From: Undaria pinnatifida
Lineage: Eukaryota > Sar > Phaeophyceae > Laminariales > Alariaceae
NCBI GenBank assembly: GCA_012845835.1
Contig: JABAKD010000021.1
Coordinates: 9,218,006 to 9,282,005, forward strand
Reading direction: 5' to 3'
Length of the DNA stretch: 64,000 nt
Shown here: piece by piece, positions 55,696 through 64,000 of the stretch
How positions within the stretch are numbered: position 1 is the first letter of the stretch
Layout: the number at the start of each line of letters is the position of its first letter
Translations under genes and position numbers: made by a program
Notes under the pieces: generated by a model
The model's database searches: none
What the model was told of the DNA's origin: nothing
Seen by the model: only the letters and a program-made list of their open reading frames with translations

Positions 55696-56012
55696 TTAAA
55701 GTATAAATTACCTGATTCTTTTGTAGAATAATAAAAAATTCGTTTTTTAGAGAATATGAAAAAACAAGTATTACTCCGGAGTATTATTTAGGATTAATTG
55801 ATTTTTTGAAAATACTATGATTTTTTTTTTTTTCAAGAGGATAGCCCAAACGGTCCTAAACGTTCGATAAGCCCACGATCAATTTGATTTATAAGTAAAA
55901 TGATACCAAAAATCTAATAAATTTTGAGTCATAATCTCATTATAAACCTCATCAAATAACCATTGGCGGTTTGAAAAAGAATAAAACTTTTGTCCTATTA
56001 TACGCAAAACAT
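55696..56012 (-). pseudogene. nad5: Nuclear mitochondrial insertion carrying nad5 3' end
   Basis: This stretch is strikingly A/T-rich against its surroundings. The minus strand from 56010 reads GQKFYSFSNRQWLFDEVYNE and LLDFWYHFTYK. After one extra base near 55888 it continues QIDRGLIERLGPFGLSS and a TGA at 55835-55833. This is the C-terminal end of NADH dehydrogenase subunit 5 of mitochondrial complex I (W-x-FD-x-VYNE, IDRGxIExLGPxG). Bases 55696-55832 would be mitochondrial sequence beyond nad5, with a palindrome actccggagt. The frameshift shows it is not expressed. The right edge carries a tctagactaga palindrome (56016-56026). Confidence 0.8.
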
Positions 56013-56940
56013 GTGTCTAGACTAGAGCATGACGGTAGACTATTCTGCTCACGTGTTTCGATAGTAGCATGATTCAGTCATTGCCCGCCAAGAGGTATTC
56101 CCAGGTAGTAGGTAGCGCATACAGTAGACAAGCCTGATGCACATTTTCAAAAGAATCAAAGCGGGCTCCAAGCATGCATCAGGCATCATAGATTTTATCA
56201 CTCTACCCACACCAGTTGGCTCGAGTCAAGACTGCACTTGTCACCTCATCCACGGACCAAGGTTGTCTAATCAACGGGGAATCCTGCGAGAGCAACATCT
56301 CTAACGAAGTAGACTATATGTACTGTAACGAGAACGTCTTATCAATGTAGTCGATGACATCAGAGCTTGTCTTGAAGAACACGCACACACGTGTACAGCC
56401 CTCGATCAACTCACAGCAGCAGATTGCGGATCGGGTTATGTTGGTGTTGATATCATCATCTACGCAATTCAGTCAGCACAAGTTCTAACCATCACGTGAT
56501 ATATCACGTCATACAGTCTCAGCAAAACGAATCAACGGATCAAAGTTGATGTTGCGATCATTATATCCAGACACGTCAGGAAGGGCTCCGAAAATTCGTA
56601 CCACAATGTACTAGATCTGTATGACCATTCATAGTTCACAGCACCAGCCATACATGATTACAGCATCATCATAATAGACATATCACACGAGTCTACAGCA
56701 GTACGTACACTCCGATGTATTATACCACGTACCTGGCAGTGGACTATCGTATCAACGATGTGATACGAGACTAGTCGTGACTACACAACAAATCAGCACT
56801 CTCTCCAAATATTGTGGGACAAATGCCAGGAGAGGGCCCTTCCACTTCTTGACCGACGGCATATTCCATTAATTTGCCATGACTGACGATGAACTACTAG
56901 GTTTTAGTGCGAAACGATTGATTTGACACCCTCAATACCG
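56013..56940. other. Intronic spacer, no gene seen
   Basis: No frame above chance, with many tcatca and cagca words. Balanced composition resumes directly after the mitochondrial insertion. Confidence 0.3.
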
Positions 56941-57140
56941 ATTGGCATTCCCCCTTGTCTGGCCATCTTTTATAGAGTGCGGCGGTGTCAGGACACCAAG
57001 ACCACAAGTTAACCTCCTTTCTAATCCCTTGCAGCAACTGCAGTCCCTAACCTCGCCCACCGATGTACATGAGGCTCACCGCTTTGAACGTGTGCAGCCA
57101 AAAGCTCTCGTTTATCCACCTCAAGATCGTGGATATGGCA

Positions 57141-57515
57141 CTAGCAAGTCTCAAATGCCTGGCTTGGCAATAAGAAAACACTCAAATGACTAGCTTGGCT
57201 GGCTACTTCAAGTACTACCTCATGTTTCTCCACGATATCAGCAAGAGCCCCATTTCGCGTGTGCTCGGGGTGTCCTTGCGAACACGCGACAAGCTGCATT
57301 CGAGACTGGTCCCGGGGGGCTGTTTTACGATTTTCTACAATCCCCTGTGGCCGCCATTCCTGACACAGACATGCCTCATTCTCTATTTCAAACGCATTAA
57401 ACATCGTTTTTTGTAAGGGTACGCGCTGTGTTGGTCGGGTCAGGAAACGGTGGTCGAGTCGTGAACCTTCACGACGGAAGGGGGAATCCTGAGTGTATTT
57501 CGTTCCTGGCCGCAA
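57141..57515 (-). CDS. Unassigned ORF, 124 codons
   Basis: A minus-strand frame with protein-like composition (MFNAFEIENEACLCQEWRPQ, ENRKTAPRDQSRMQLVACSQ, LADIVEKHEVVLEVASQ). Lies antisense within the presumed intron. Not recognised, and may be a fragment of an inserted gene. Confidence 0.25.
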   Translation of the reverse strand: MRPGTKYTQDSPFRREGSRLDHRFLTRPTQRVPLQKTMFNAFEIENEACLCQEWRPQGIVENRKTAPRDQSRMQLVACSQGHPEHTRNGALADIVEKHEVVLEVASQASHLSVFLLPSQAFETC

Positions 57516-57690
57516 TTTCCCGACCCCTGCTCGACCCTTATCTCTCTCCCACCGTTTCCCGTCCCGACTTGTTTCTCGTCACGCCATAATGTGCATTCCC
57601 GAGTTTTCTCGTCCCGCCGTCCGCCCAGAAGAAGTTGATCCCATCCCATCCCGACGTTTGCATACAAAATATCTCATCCCGCAACTATAC
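57480..57690 (+). repeat. TCCCGACC-rich low-complexity stretch
   Basis: Repeated tcccgac, cgtcccg and catcccatcc words. Related in style to 58260-58560 and, in reverse, 63360-63660. Confidence 0.5.
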
Positions 57691-58189
57691 TCGAGTGGCA
57701 GATGTTTCCATCCTATTACCATAGGTTGCGTCTTTTCCCCGTCATACGACTATGGATTCACATGTATTGTTGCTATTTGAATGATGCCACTCACGTATAT
57801 CATGTGGAGAAAATTGTACGTTTTTTTATGTACTTTGTCAGCTTTTGCCGCCCTTCCTCTCTTGAATGTTTTTTACATGAACGTCACAGATGAGTCCATT
57901 AATATATGCCGGAACTTTCTCTCAACAAAAAAATTCCAAACAAGATGTACAAATAACACATTCGTATTATCAACAAAATGAAAAAGGCGGCGGAAGTTCG
58001 TTCAAGGGATAAATAAAAAAGTAGCACTTGTTATCATTTTTCATTTGTTCACTGTTCGTTGTTGTTGTCTCCAGCCAGCGTTCTCGGTCGTGCTCTCAAC
58101 CATCCCGAAATGCATGTCACGGTCACACATCGACCACGTTACCCACTGATTACCCGATTGGTTCGCGACCGTTTCCCCGCCTGTATATC

Positions 58190-58560
58190 ATAAAAATTAA
58201 AATACACTCCAGCTGTGAGATCGAATATTTTGTCCAAACTCATCTTTGCAAGCTGTGTGTGTATACCCGACCCATTTTTCACTTTGTTTCCGACCGATTT
58301 TCCAAATATTTTCCGGACCGATTTTTCCGAACATGCGGCAGACAGATTTCCCGACCGGTTGCCGATTTGTTCCACGGTCTTGTCCAGACGAGCATTCGGC
58401 GACTCGCGTCGCATGTCGTCAGCCAAATGACTTTCCGCCTCCCCGTCCCGCTCCCATCCCGCCGTGAGCAACGGAATCATTTTCCAATACCGTCGCTCGG
58501 GAAGACCCAAAACGAATTCCGTCTGCGGCGGGCTAATCGGGTAACGTCTCGCACCGACCG
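58190..58560 (-). repeat. Family 1 end joined to CCGACC-rich stretch
   Basis: Bases 58198-58265 are the minus-orientation family 1 end (acactccagctgtgagatcg, catctttgcaagctgtgtgt). They run directly into repeated ccgacc, ttttccgaa and cccgac words. A 259-codon plus frame (58028-58807) crosses this junction and is therefore not credible. Confidence 0.65.
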
Positions 58561-58807
58561 GTGCCCCTCGTTACCGCGCGTACCCTTGGTTTCTTGTTTT
58601 TTTTGTTTGTTTGTTGTAAGCGTTCTGCAGACAGAGTTAACCTTTTATAATTTTTGTGGTCCTCAGCATGAAACCTGTACAATGACGATATGTCGACAAA
58701 CTTTGCCCGTCCTAATTAGCAGTAAAACCAATGATATTATTCACATGAACGGTTACGTTGAGCGACGCCCGGGTCACGATACATCTCTGATGCTGTTCGC
58801 CCGTTAA

Positions 58808-60040
58808 CCGACGGAGCTCGTCACCACTGCCGTCGGTCAGTGTGGCGAAGGATCTCAGATCAGAACTTGTGTGCCGAACGTTTCTGTCCGAAGCCGTACA
58901 CCAAGCACGGACGAGACGTTGTCTTGTACAATGTGTTCTAGGCTAAATATACAAAATGATGCCGTCTCGTGTGTGTGTGTGTCTCCTCGTACACTCGGAG
59001 AGCCTTTCGAGTGTTGTCGTGTCTTGGCTGTGATGCATGCATACCATTAGGTCCGTGAGTCATACTCTCTCACGGACTGTTTTGATCGCCTCTGTAATGG
59101 TAACGATTGTTGACTTGAACGTGGACACCATACCCCTCCTGACCCAACACGAAAACGTTATTATCTTTTCCCAGACGTTTTTGTTTTTTCGTCGCTAACT
59201 GAAGCATAGCTGCTGGCGATCGATAAACTGTGCTCATGACGTGAATCGACGCATTTTCGCAAGGGTTAAATAAAATGTATTCCAGTGCATACCGGAGGCT
59301 GGGCAAAGCCACAGGAGCACCCCTCTCATCCATGAAAATCTGAAAATGCCGAGTAACTACACTTACACACGGACAGTCGAGCGACGAAACCGCAACTATC
59401 GCTCTGTTGCAGTTTATGTTGTTGCGAGATGGAACATGGACACGTGTTGTAAGGTGAGCGTTATGGAACGGCAGGCCATCCGGCTATGTGGCGTGGTCAA
59501 TTGAAAACATTGCATGCAGCACGTTTCTCACGCATACCGTTATAACACACATTTCATCGACAGATAAGTCACCCAATGACCTCCCTTGTCCGTTAGAGTG
59601 TATTGTCGCAACACTATGTAACACAATATCGAAATACAGCCATCACAGTATAATGTTCGAGGTTAAACGCCCGTGCCGTGATTTTCGTAACAGCGCTTTT
59701 TCAAGCTAGCTCGATGCCGGTACGTAATCAAAACTCGAGTAGCCATGTTTCTCCCACCAATCGTTGCCCAATCTATGCCAAACACGTATGGCAACAACTG
59801 CACTGTTTCTTACATACACAACCTCAGCTACGGTCAACAACCCAGGAACAGGAAAATAAAAGGAAAAAAAATATCTCTGGACCATACCTGAAAGCAAAGA
59901 GAATATAGTTAGTTTGAACAACCTGGTCGTCAGCATTTTTTCCGCGCCAACGGGGAAGCTCAGGACCCGGATTTCGCCAACAATTTTATGCGCTTGCGTC
60001 AAAGAATGGGTCGCATCAAGAGAAGCCGGCGGCCGAGAAC
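58808..60040. other. Intronic spacer, no supported gene
   Basis: Contains short (GT)n at 58971-58983 and overlapping unrecognised frames (minus 59070-59333, plus 59488-59709). Confidence 0.3.
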
Positions 60041-60679
60041 TTGCGGTGCCCTTATAAGGGTCAAACGGCCGGGCCTTCGATTCCGATACTTCTGCAATAC
60101 TTCCGCCCTCCTCCCCGCTTTGGATTTTTCTCCGAGAGGTATAGGTTAAACGAGGGGATTTCTCCCATACTGGCCTCGGTGGCAGACGGTTATTTGTTAA
60201 CCCGAAGACGGGAGTCGGCCCCCGCCTATGAGCGTTGCTTCCCTAAGTCGACGAAAAAGAGACCCAGGTTCGACTATAAAAAGCCCACACGGAATGTAAC
60301 GCAACGTACGTGGTTGGTTTGTCTAGCGTCTGGTATTTTTTCCAGACCAAACGTTACCATCTACTGTGCAACACAGCAAAAACGTCAGGCAAAGTTGATT
60401 ATACTTGGTAAGCTCCTCTGTCATGTTTCCGTTTTTTGGCAGGCAGGCCGAGTCTGTGCTCCCGATCACAGTCAGCTGAATCACAATCCGAGGAAAAACG
60501 CATGTACACATTCTTTTCACTTCCCTGCAGGAGCTTATTTGCTTGCCCTCCGTGGATCGACCGCTCCTGCCTCAGCCCTATATTTTTCATGTGGGGCATT
60601 TGATCGTCACCCAACTATTTATAGAAACTACCTCTCGCACAAACGTAAATTGCACCTTTGGCGTACCGACCCCCCTTGA
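60041..60679 (+). CDS. Unassigned ORF, 212 codons
   Basis: The longest frame in the 3' half outside simple repeats. Basic, with short hydrophobic stretches (RTWLVCLASGIFSRPNVT, AGAYLLALRGSTAPASAL). No start codon is convincing and no domain is recognised. It lies within the presumed LRR-gene intron just before an exon. Length makes it notable, but composition looks untuned. Confidence 0.2.
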   Translation: MRCPYKGQTAGPSIPILLQYFRPPPRFGFFSERYRLNEGISPILASVADGYLLTRRRESAPAYERCFPKSTKKRPRFDYKKPTRNVTQRTWLVCLASGIFSRPNVTIYCATQQKRQAKLIILGKLLCHVSVFWQAGRVCAPDHSQLNHNPRKNACTHSFHFPAGAYLLALRGSTAPASALYFSCGAFDRHPTIYRNYLSHKRKLHLWRTDPP

Positions 60680-60786
60680 TATTGAGCAATCGCGAACGGC
60701 AACACATCAATGGTACCTGTTGAACGATTATTGACCCGGTTTCATTTTTACCCTGCCATCGTCATGTTGTCGGTTACGTGCGTCAG

Positions 60787-60858
60787 GTACCTTAACTTGA
60801 ATGATATGACATCTCTTCCACACAACATCTTCGCCGATCTGGGAGCTATGACCTCGCT
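60787..60858 (+). CDS. LRR gene, 72-nt exon
   Basis: Between cgtcag and gtgagt, exactly 72 bases: YLNLNDMTSLPHNIFADL, GAMTSL. The N of the LxxN ladder is present and N-x-L is altered to NDM. Same phase 2 as the exons before and after. Its length and phase match 49488-49559, consistent with descent by exon duplication. Confidence 0.85.
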
Positions 60859-61238
60859 GTGAGTATCACGAGATATCCTTGCAAGTTGATACATGCGATC
60901 TTCGATTCAAATATACCGTCTCCGAAGCGAGGAATGGTCAGCGCATTACAATAGACTGTGGGCGAACCACTAGATCGCCTCTGCAGTCATTCATAGTGAA
61001 CGGTCAAGGATCCCAACAGCATTCAAACAGGAACGGCACACACCGGCCAAGCCGGCGCCACGTCGACTATTCAGAGAGGCTGGAGCTGGTTTTACGGAAA
61101 TTGTGAGGTTTTGGATGGATGAGGTGACACGGGTGTATGCTTACCGGAACAGGGGGGTCCCTGGCCCGAGCGACCCCCTCACCATATCATTGGTCGATCT
61201 TCAATGCTAATGCATGAGAAAACCATTTACATATATCC

Positions 61239-61547
61239 ATGCCTAATGGGCGCGTAAACCCTGCGGGGCATGAAAAGTCCGCATTGCTCGTGTACGGGGC
61301 ACATGTAGTTGATGCTTTTCATCCATTGGGAGACTACGATGCGGGTTTAGGCAGTGCTAATCAAGTGGTTTTTACCTTCCGCACGCCACACCGTTTTCAG
61401 CAATGCACATGCTCTCTTCAGAGTACGGACGTTGATGCAAACGCCTTCTTTACTGTGAACTCTTTGAATTGCCAGCGGCATGCATTAGACACACGAAACG
61501 CGGTGAACCCTTGCAGTTTCATGTACGGATGTTTGCTGGTATACTAA
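61239..61547 (+). CDS. Unassigned ORF inside LRR-gene intron
   Basis: An ATG-started frame of 102 codons (AHVVDAFHPLGDYDAGLG, VVFTFRTPHRFQQCTCSLQ, FFTVNSLNCQRHALDTRNAV) between the third and fourth LRR exons. Six Cys are present. Not recognised. It could be an intron-nested gene or a captured fragment. Confidence 0.2.
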   Translation: MPNGRVNPAGHEKSALLVYGAHVVDAFHPLGDYDAGLGSANQVVFTFRTPHRFQQCTCSLQSTDVDANAFFTVNSLNCQRHALDTRNAVNPCSFMYGCLLVY

Positions 61548-61813
61548 TGGTCTAGATATAGCGCCGTTCACGGCGTCGGTTGTCCCCGCTGTGGCGTAAA
61601 TAGGTTCCTCTTCCAAAAAAATTGTTTAGGAAAGTGCGCAGTACGAAGGGCGTACAATAGTTAAACTACTCTGAACTTGTCTCTAGTTCAATGGAAGTCT
61701 TGAAAAATAAAAAAATCACCCCCCCTCCTGTAGCAAGGACCACGCCTAGACCGTATGTTCCGCGCGGGCTGATTCAACATATTCTCTCTCTCTTGTTCAA
61801 TTTGGGCCGACAG

Positions 61814-61894
61814 GTACCTCGACAACAACGCTCTGACGACGCTACCTGATGGCATATTCGATGGCTTGGGGTCAAACGGAGGCTTGGGGACGTT
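61814..61894 (+). CDS. LRR gene, 81-nt exon
   Basis: Between gacag and gtgagt: YLDNNALTTLPDGIFDGL, GSNGGLGTL. One LRR with three extra residues (SNG), 27 codons, phase 2 both sides. It is 955 bases downstream of the previous exon. The GS-x-GG insertion lies in the helix side of the repeat, where length variation is tolerated. Confidence 0.85.
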
Positions 61895-62260
61895 GTGAGT
61901 GCCTCTCAGTCGGGTCGTGGATAGATCATTCTGACTATATTACAAGCAGGCAAAAACAACGCAGAACGTGGCTACGTGACTTTACGCCCTCTCCCAAGTG
62001 ATTTCTGTTCCCCCGTCATTCTTGTGCATGACCGAGACACCAAACCGGTAGAAACACGACCAAGGTCAACAACATGCCGTTTGTTTACATGAGATAACAA
62101 CAACAAATACTGCCACTGGTATTCCCTTTGGCGAGCATGACCAGGCCTACTGTTTGTCTTCTTTGATTTGTCAACATATAATCGTGGTAACATCCAAACC
62201 TTTCGGCGAACGTATCTCCACATCTGCCATTACGCAAAATCACGCTCTCTCCGCCTTCAG

Positions 62261-62302
62261 GACTTTGAATGGGAACCCTGGCCTGCAATGCATCCCCGCC
62301 GC
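62261..62302 (+). CDS. LRR gene, C-terminal cap exon
   Basis: Between cttcag and gtaagt, 42 bases: TLNGNPGLQCIPAA. L-x-x-N-P-x-L-x-C-x-P is the usual close of an LRR array, with the Cys of a C-terminal cap. Phase 2 at the 5' side joins L of the previous exon. The array in this gene is thus short, about four units, unless exons are missing in the long intron. Confidence 0.8.
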
Positions 62303-63109
62303 GTAAGTGATGAGGGACGAATGATGATTGTTTGGTGCTCGTAGGCGTGTGTGTGAGATTTTGTATTTTGCTTTCGGCCTCTGGTTTGGCCTAGATTGCT
62401 AGCAATCGTCCAGTGGTGAATACACCCGAGGGATAGCCGATTATGACGGAAATGTTTCACCGTCGGGTTGAAATATTTGGTCTAGAACACGTGTTCATCT
62501 GGCTATTGTAGATTTTTAGACTGATTGCGACGGATCATTCACGGTGTGTGCCAGAAATGGCGCGAGCACGGACGACTCTTCCCCTTCGACTGTCGACTGT
62601 CTGACCTCAACCCAAATATGCCCTGCCAACTTCCGTCCGTTTCGTGCCGTGTTTCTTGAAACACAGAACGTTCGCCGACCCTATGAACTCTGTCGTTGCT
62701 ACACTGGCCGACCCTAATGGCGTGTGCGGTAAGAACCTGAGGGCCCTGAAAAGAAAAAGTGTCGACCCCAATTCACAGTTTTCGGCGGCGAAAAGTGTCT
62801 ACCGGTGACACCGACGGCATGTCGTTACTAATGGAAGCTGACGGGGGCGTTGCGTGAGAATGAACGGGGTTTGCTTGTTTCATCTTTCGGGTGCCGTCCG
62901 TCGAAGGAGAGTCAAAAACGCACCGCATACTGCTGTGTATGAATAATGCATAAGTTGAATAGTTTCGCCACGTCAGTTGATGTCTCCAAGTTTGCGCACT
63001 GTTTAATCTTTGTCGTCGACGTACTAGATCATAGCACCAAATCATACGGAATATCTTCATGTCCCGTTATACCCTCTGCTGTCCGCCGCACGCACGAACT
63101 GACGAGCAG
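62303..63109. other. Presumed intron / 3' region of LRR gene
   Basis: A Cys-containing stretch at 62528-62635 reads CDGSFTVCARNGASTDD, CLTSTQICP in one plus frame, but its phase does not fit the previous exon at the obvious acceptor (ttttag, 62514-62519). I do not call it. Confidence 0.25.
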
Positions 63110-63187
63110 AATGTACGCCAGCCACTGCGGTTTGGTGTGCGGATGGTCTAACGTGTCAGGCTGGAGCAGAAGGTTACATCTGCAGCG
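63110..63187 (+). CDS. Candidate downstream exon of LRR gene
   Basis: Acceptor gagcag (63104-63109) and donor gtaagt bracket 78 bases. In the phase required by the preceding exon they read MYASHCGLVCGWSNVSGW, SRRLHLQ. Phase is 2 at both sides, as for the other exons, and two Cys are close together. Similarity to LRR-gene tails is not established. Confidence 0.25.
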
Positions 63188-63359
63188 GTAAGTTCTTCGA
63201 AATTTACTATCGTTGTAACACGTTGCTACTGCCATGGGCGTGTATGGACTGGTGTTCTTGGTTCTACGGTTCTAGTAGAAGAGTTCACGCACAATTCAAC
63301 GCACAATCAAGACGTGTGGTACGGAAGAAAACAAGGAAGAGCAAACAAAAGCATGGCTT

Positions 63360-63660
63360 TTCACGGATCATGACCCGACTCGCGGGTCGGGTCAAATATT
63401 TTTCACACTCGCGGGACGGGTCGGGGCACATTTTTGAATATAAGCGGCCGGGTTAGGTCGGGATCGAGTGGTTTCAACATGTTTCGAGGCGGGTCGGGTC
63501 GGAAAAAAATGCTTAAAAACCTCGCCAAGTGGGTCGGATTGGGCTAAATTTCTTCAAAATCCCGGAGGTCGGGTCGGGTAAAGACCCGCAAGATACGGGT
63601 CAAGCCACCACGACCCGCGAGTTGTTCCGGCTGACCCGCGGGTCAAACCCGCAGATTTGG
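63360..63660 (+). repeat. GGGTC/GACCC-rich degenerate array
   Basis: About 300 bases in which cgggtcgggtc, gacccgc and gcgggtc recur at irregular intervals, both strands represented, so many hairpins are possible. It ends in gacccgcgggtcaaacccgc. No protein frame. Confidence 0.75.
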
Positions 63661-63978
63661 CCCGCGGAATCGTTTTTTTTTTTTTAATTACAGCTGAGGG
63701 TCCCTGCCGTGCAGGCGCTCTGCCGGTCAGACCCGTGGATCCGCGGATCCGCGGAGCCGCAAATCATGCAGAACGAACCACTTCCTGCCTCTCTCGTTCC
63801 GATTCTCCGATCATAAGTCACGACAGCGTGAAAAACAATCACCAGGCGGTACCCATAGCCACTTGTACTAAAGCATGCAGTGTGACGCGAATCCCGTGCC
63901 GGCTGAAGTCGTAGCAGTACTATTTGAATGGTCATACCAGTACAAATGTGACCAACGTAAAAATGCAAAGACAGTCGT
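63661..63978. other. Spacer, no gene seen
   Basis: A T-run (63673-63686) and a short ggatccgcggatccgcgg palindrome at 63737-63754. Otherwise nothing recognised. Confidence 0.3.
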
Positions 63979-64000
63979 CGTCAAAGCAGCAGCAGCAGCA
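63979..64000 (+). repeat. (GCA)n tract at window end
   Basis: At least five GCA units run off the window edge. Confidence 0.8.

Noticed and set aside
58028..58807. 259-codon plus-strand frame
   Set aside because: It crosses a family 1 repeat end and a CCGACC-rich low-complexity stretch, so the open frame is composite and accidental.
62528..62635. Cys-containing continuation of the LRR gene
   Set aside because: The attractive frame is not in the phase required by the preceding exon at the visible acceptor.

Overview
The window looks like nuclear DNA of a stramenopile, most probably a brown alga. Three things support this. (1) A split gene has leucine-rich-repeat (LRR) exons, each coding about one repeat of about 24 residues and all joined by phase-2 introns; this arrangement is known from Ectocarpus. 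(2) There is a mitochondrial nad5 fragment inside the nuclear sequence. (3) Two gene remnants, a DUF6729/exonuclease-type protein and a Copia-type Gag/protease, have the character of multicopy stramenopile elements. Species-level assignment is inference. The region is gene-poor and repeat-dominated, and most reading frames in it are accidental.

Layout. 0.7-4 kb: copy A of a Copia-derived element (LTR end, 5' tandem repeats, broken gag and protease). 4.1-4.9 kb: a 'ttctgtgag'-type repeat followed by a small ORF. 4.9-7.7 kb: copy C of the same retroelement family on the minus strand (3' part, a characteristic 3' ORF, and an LTR carrying a MITE). 8.3-10.9 kb: tRNA-like repeats, a hairpin-rich transposon (element E) with a poly-A SINE inserted in it, and a copy of the C-tract repeat. 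12.4-19.1 kb: a large decayed gene with a Ser/Gly-rich N-terminus, DUF6729-like zinc domain, transposase-like DxxxK domain, DEDDy 3'-5' exonuclease and long C-terminal tail. 19-38.5 kb: a repeat field with about twenty copies of one C/G-tract repeat (family 1), a second SINE, a second element E copy and several unassigned ORFs. 38.5-41.7 kb: copy B of the Copia-derived family, minus strand, with an 833-bp LTR. 42-46.8 kb: spacer with an exact 85-bp triplication. 46.9-62.3 kb: an LRR gene on the plus strand whose second intron is about 11.2 kb and filled with repeats and the mitochondrial insertion. 62.3-64 kb: the presumed 3' part of that gene, a GGGTC-rich array and a (GCA)n end.

The only gene that looks potentially intact is the LRR gene, and only its five best exons are supported here. 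The DUF6729/exonuclease locus keeps all exonuclease catalytic residues but is interrupted by several in-frame stops and frameshifts, so it is read as a pseudogene of a multicopy, probably mobile, gene. The Copia-derived copies share the same pol-less structure, which suggests a genuine non-autonomous lineage rather than independent decay. All domain names are from recognition of residue patterns; no database search was possible.
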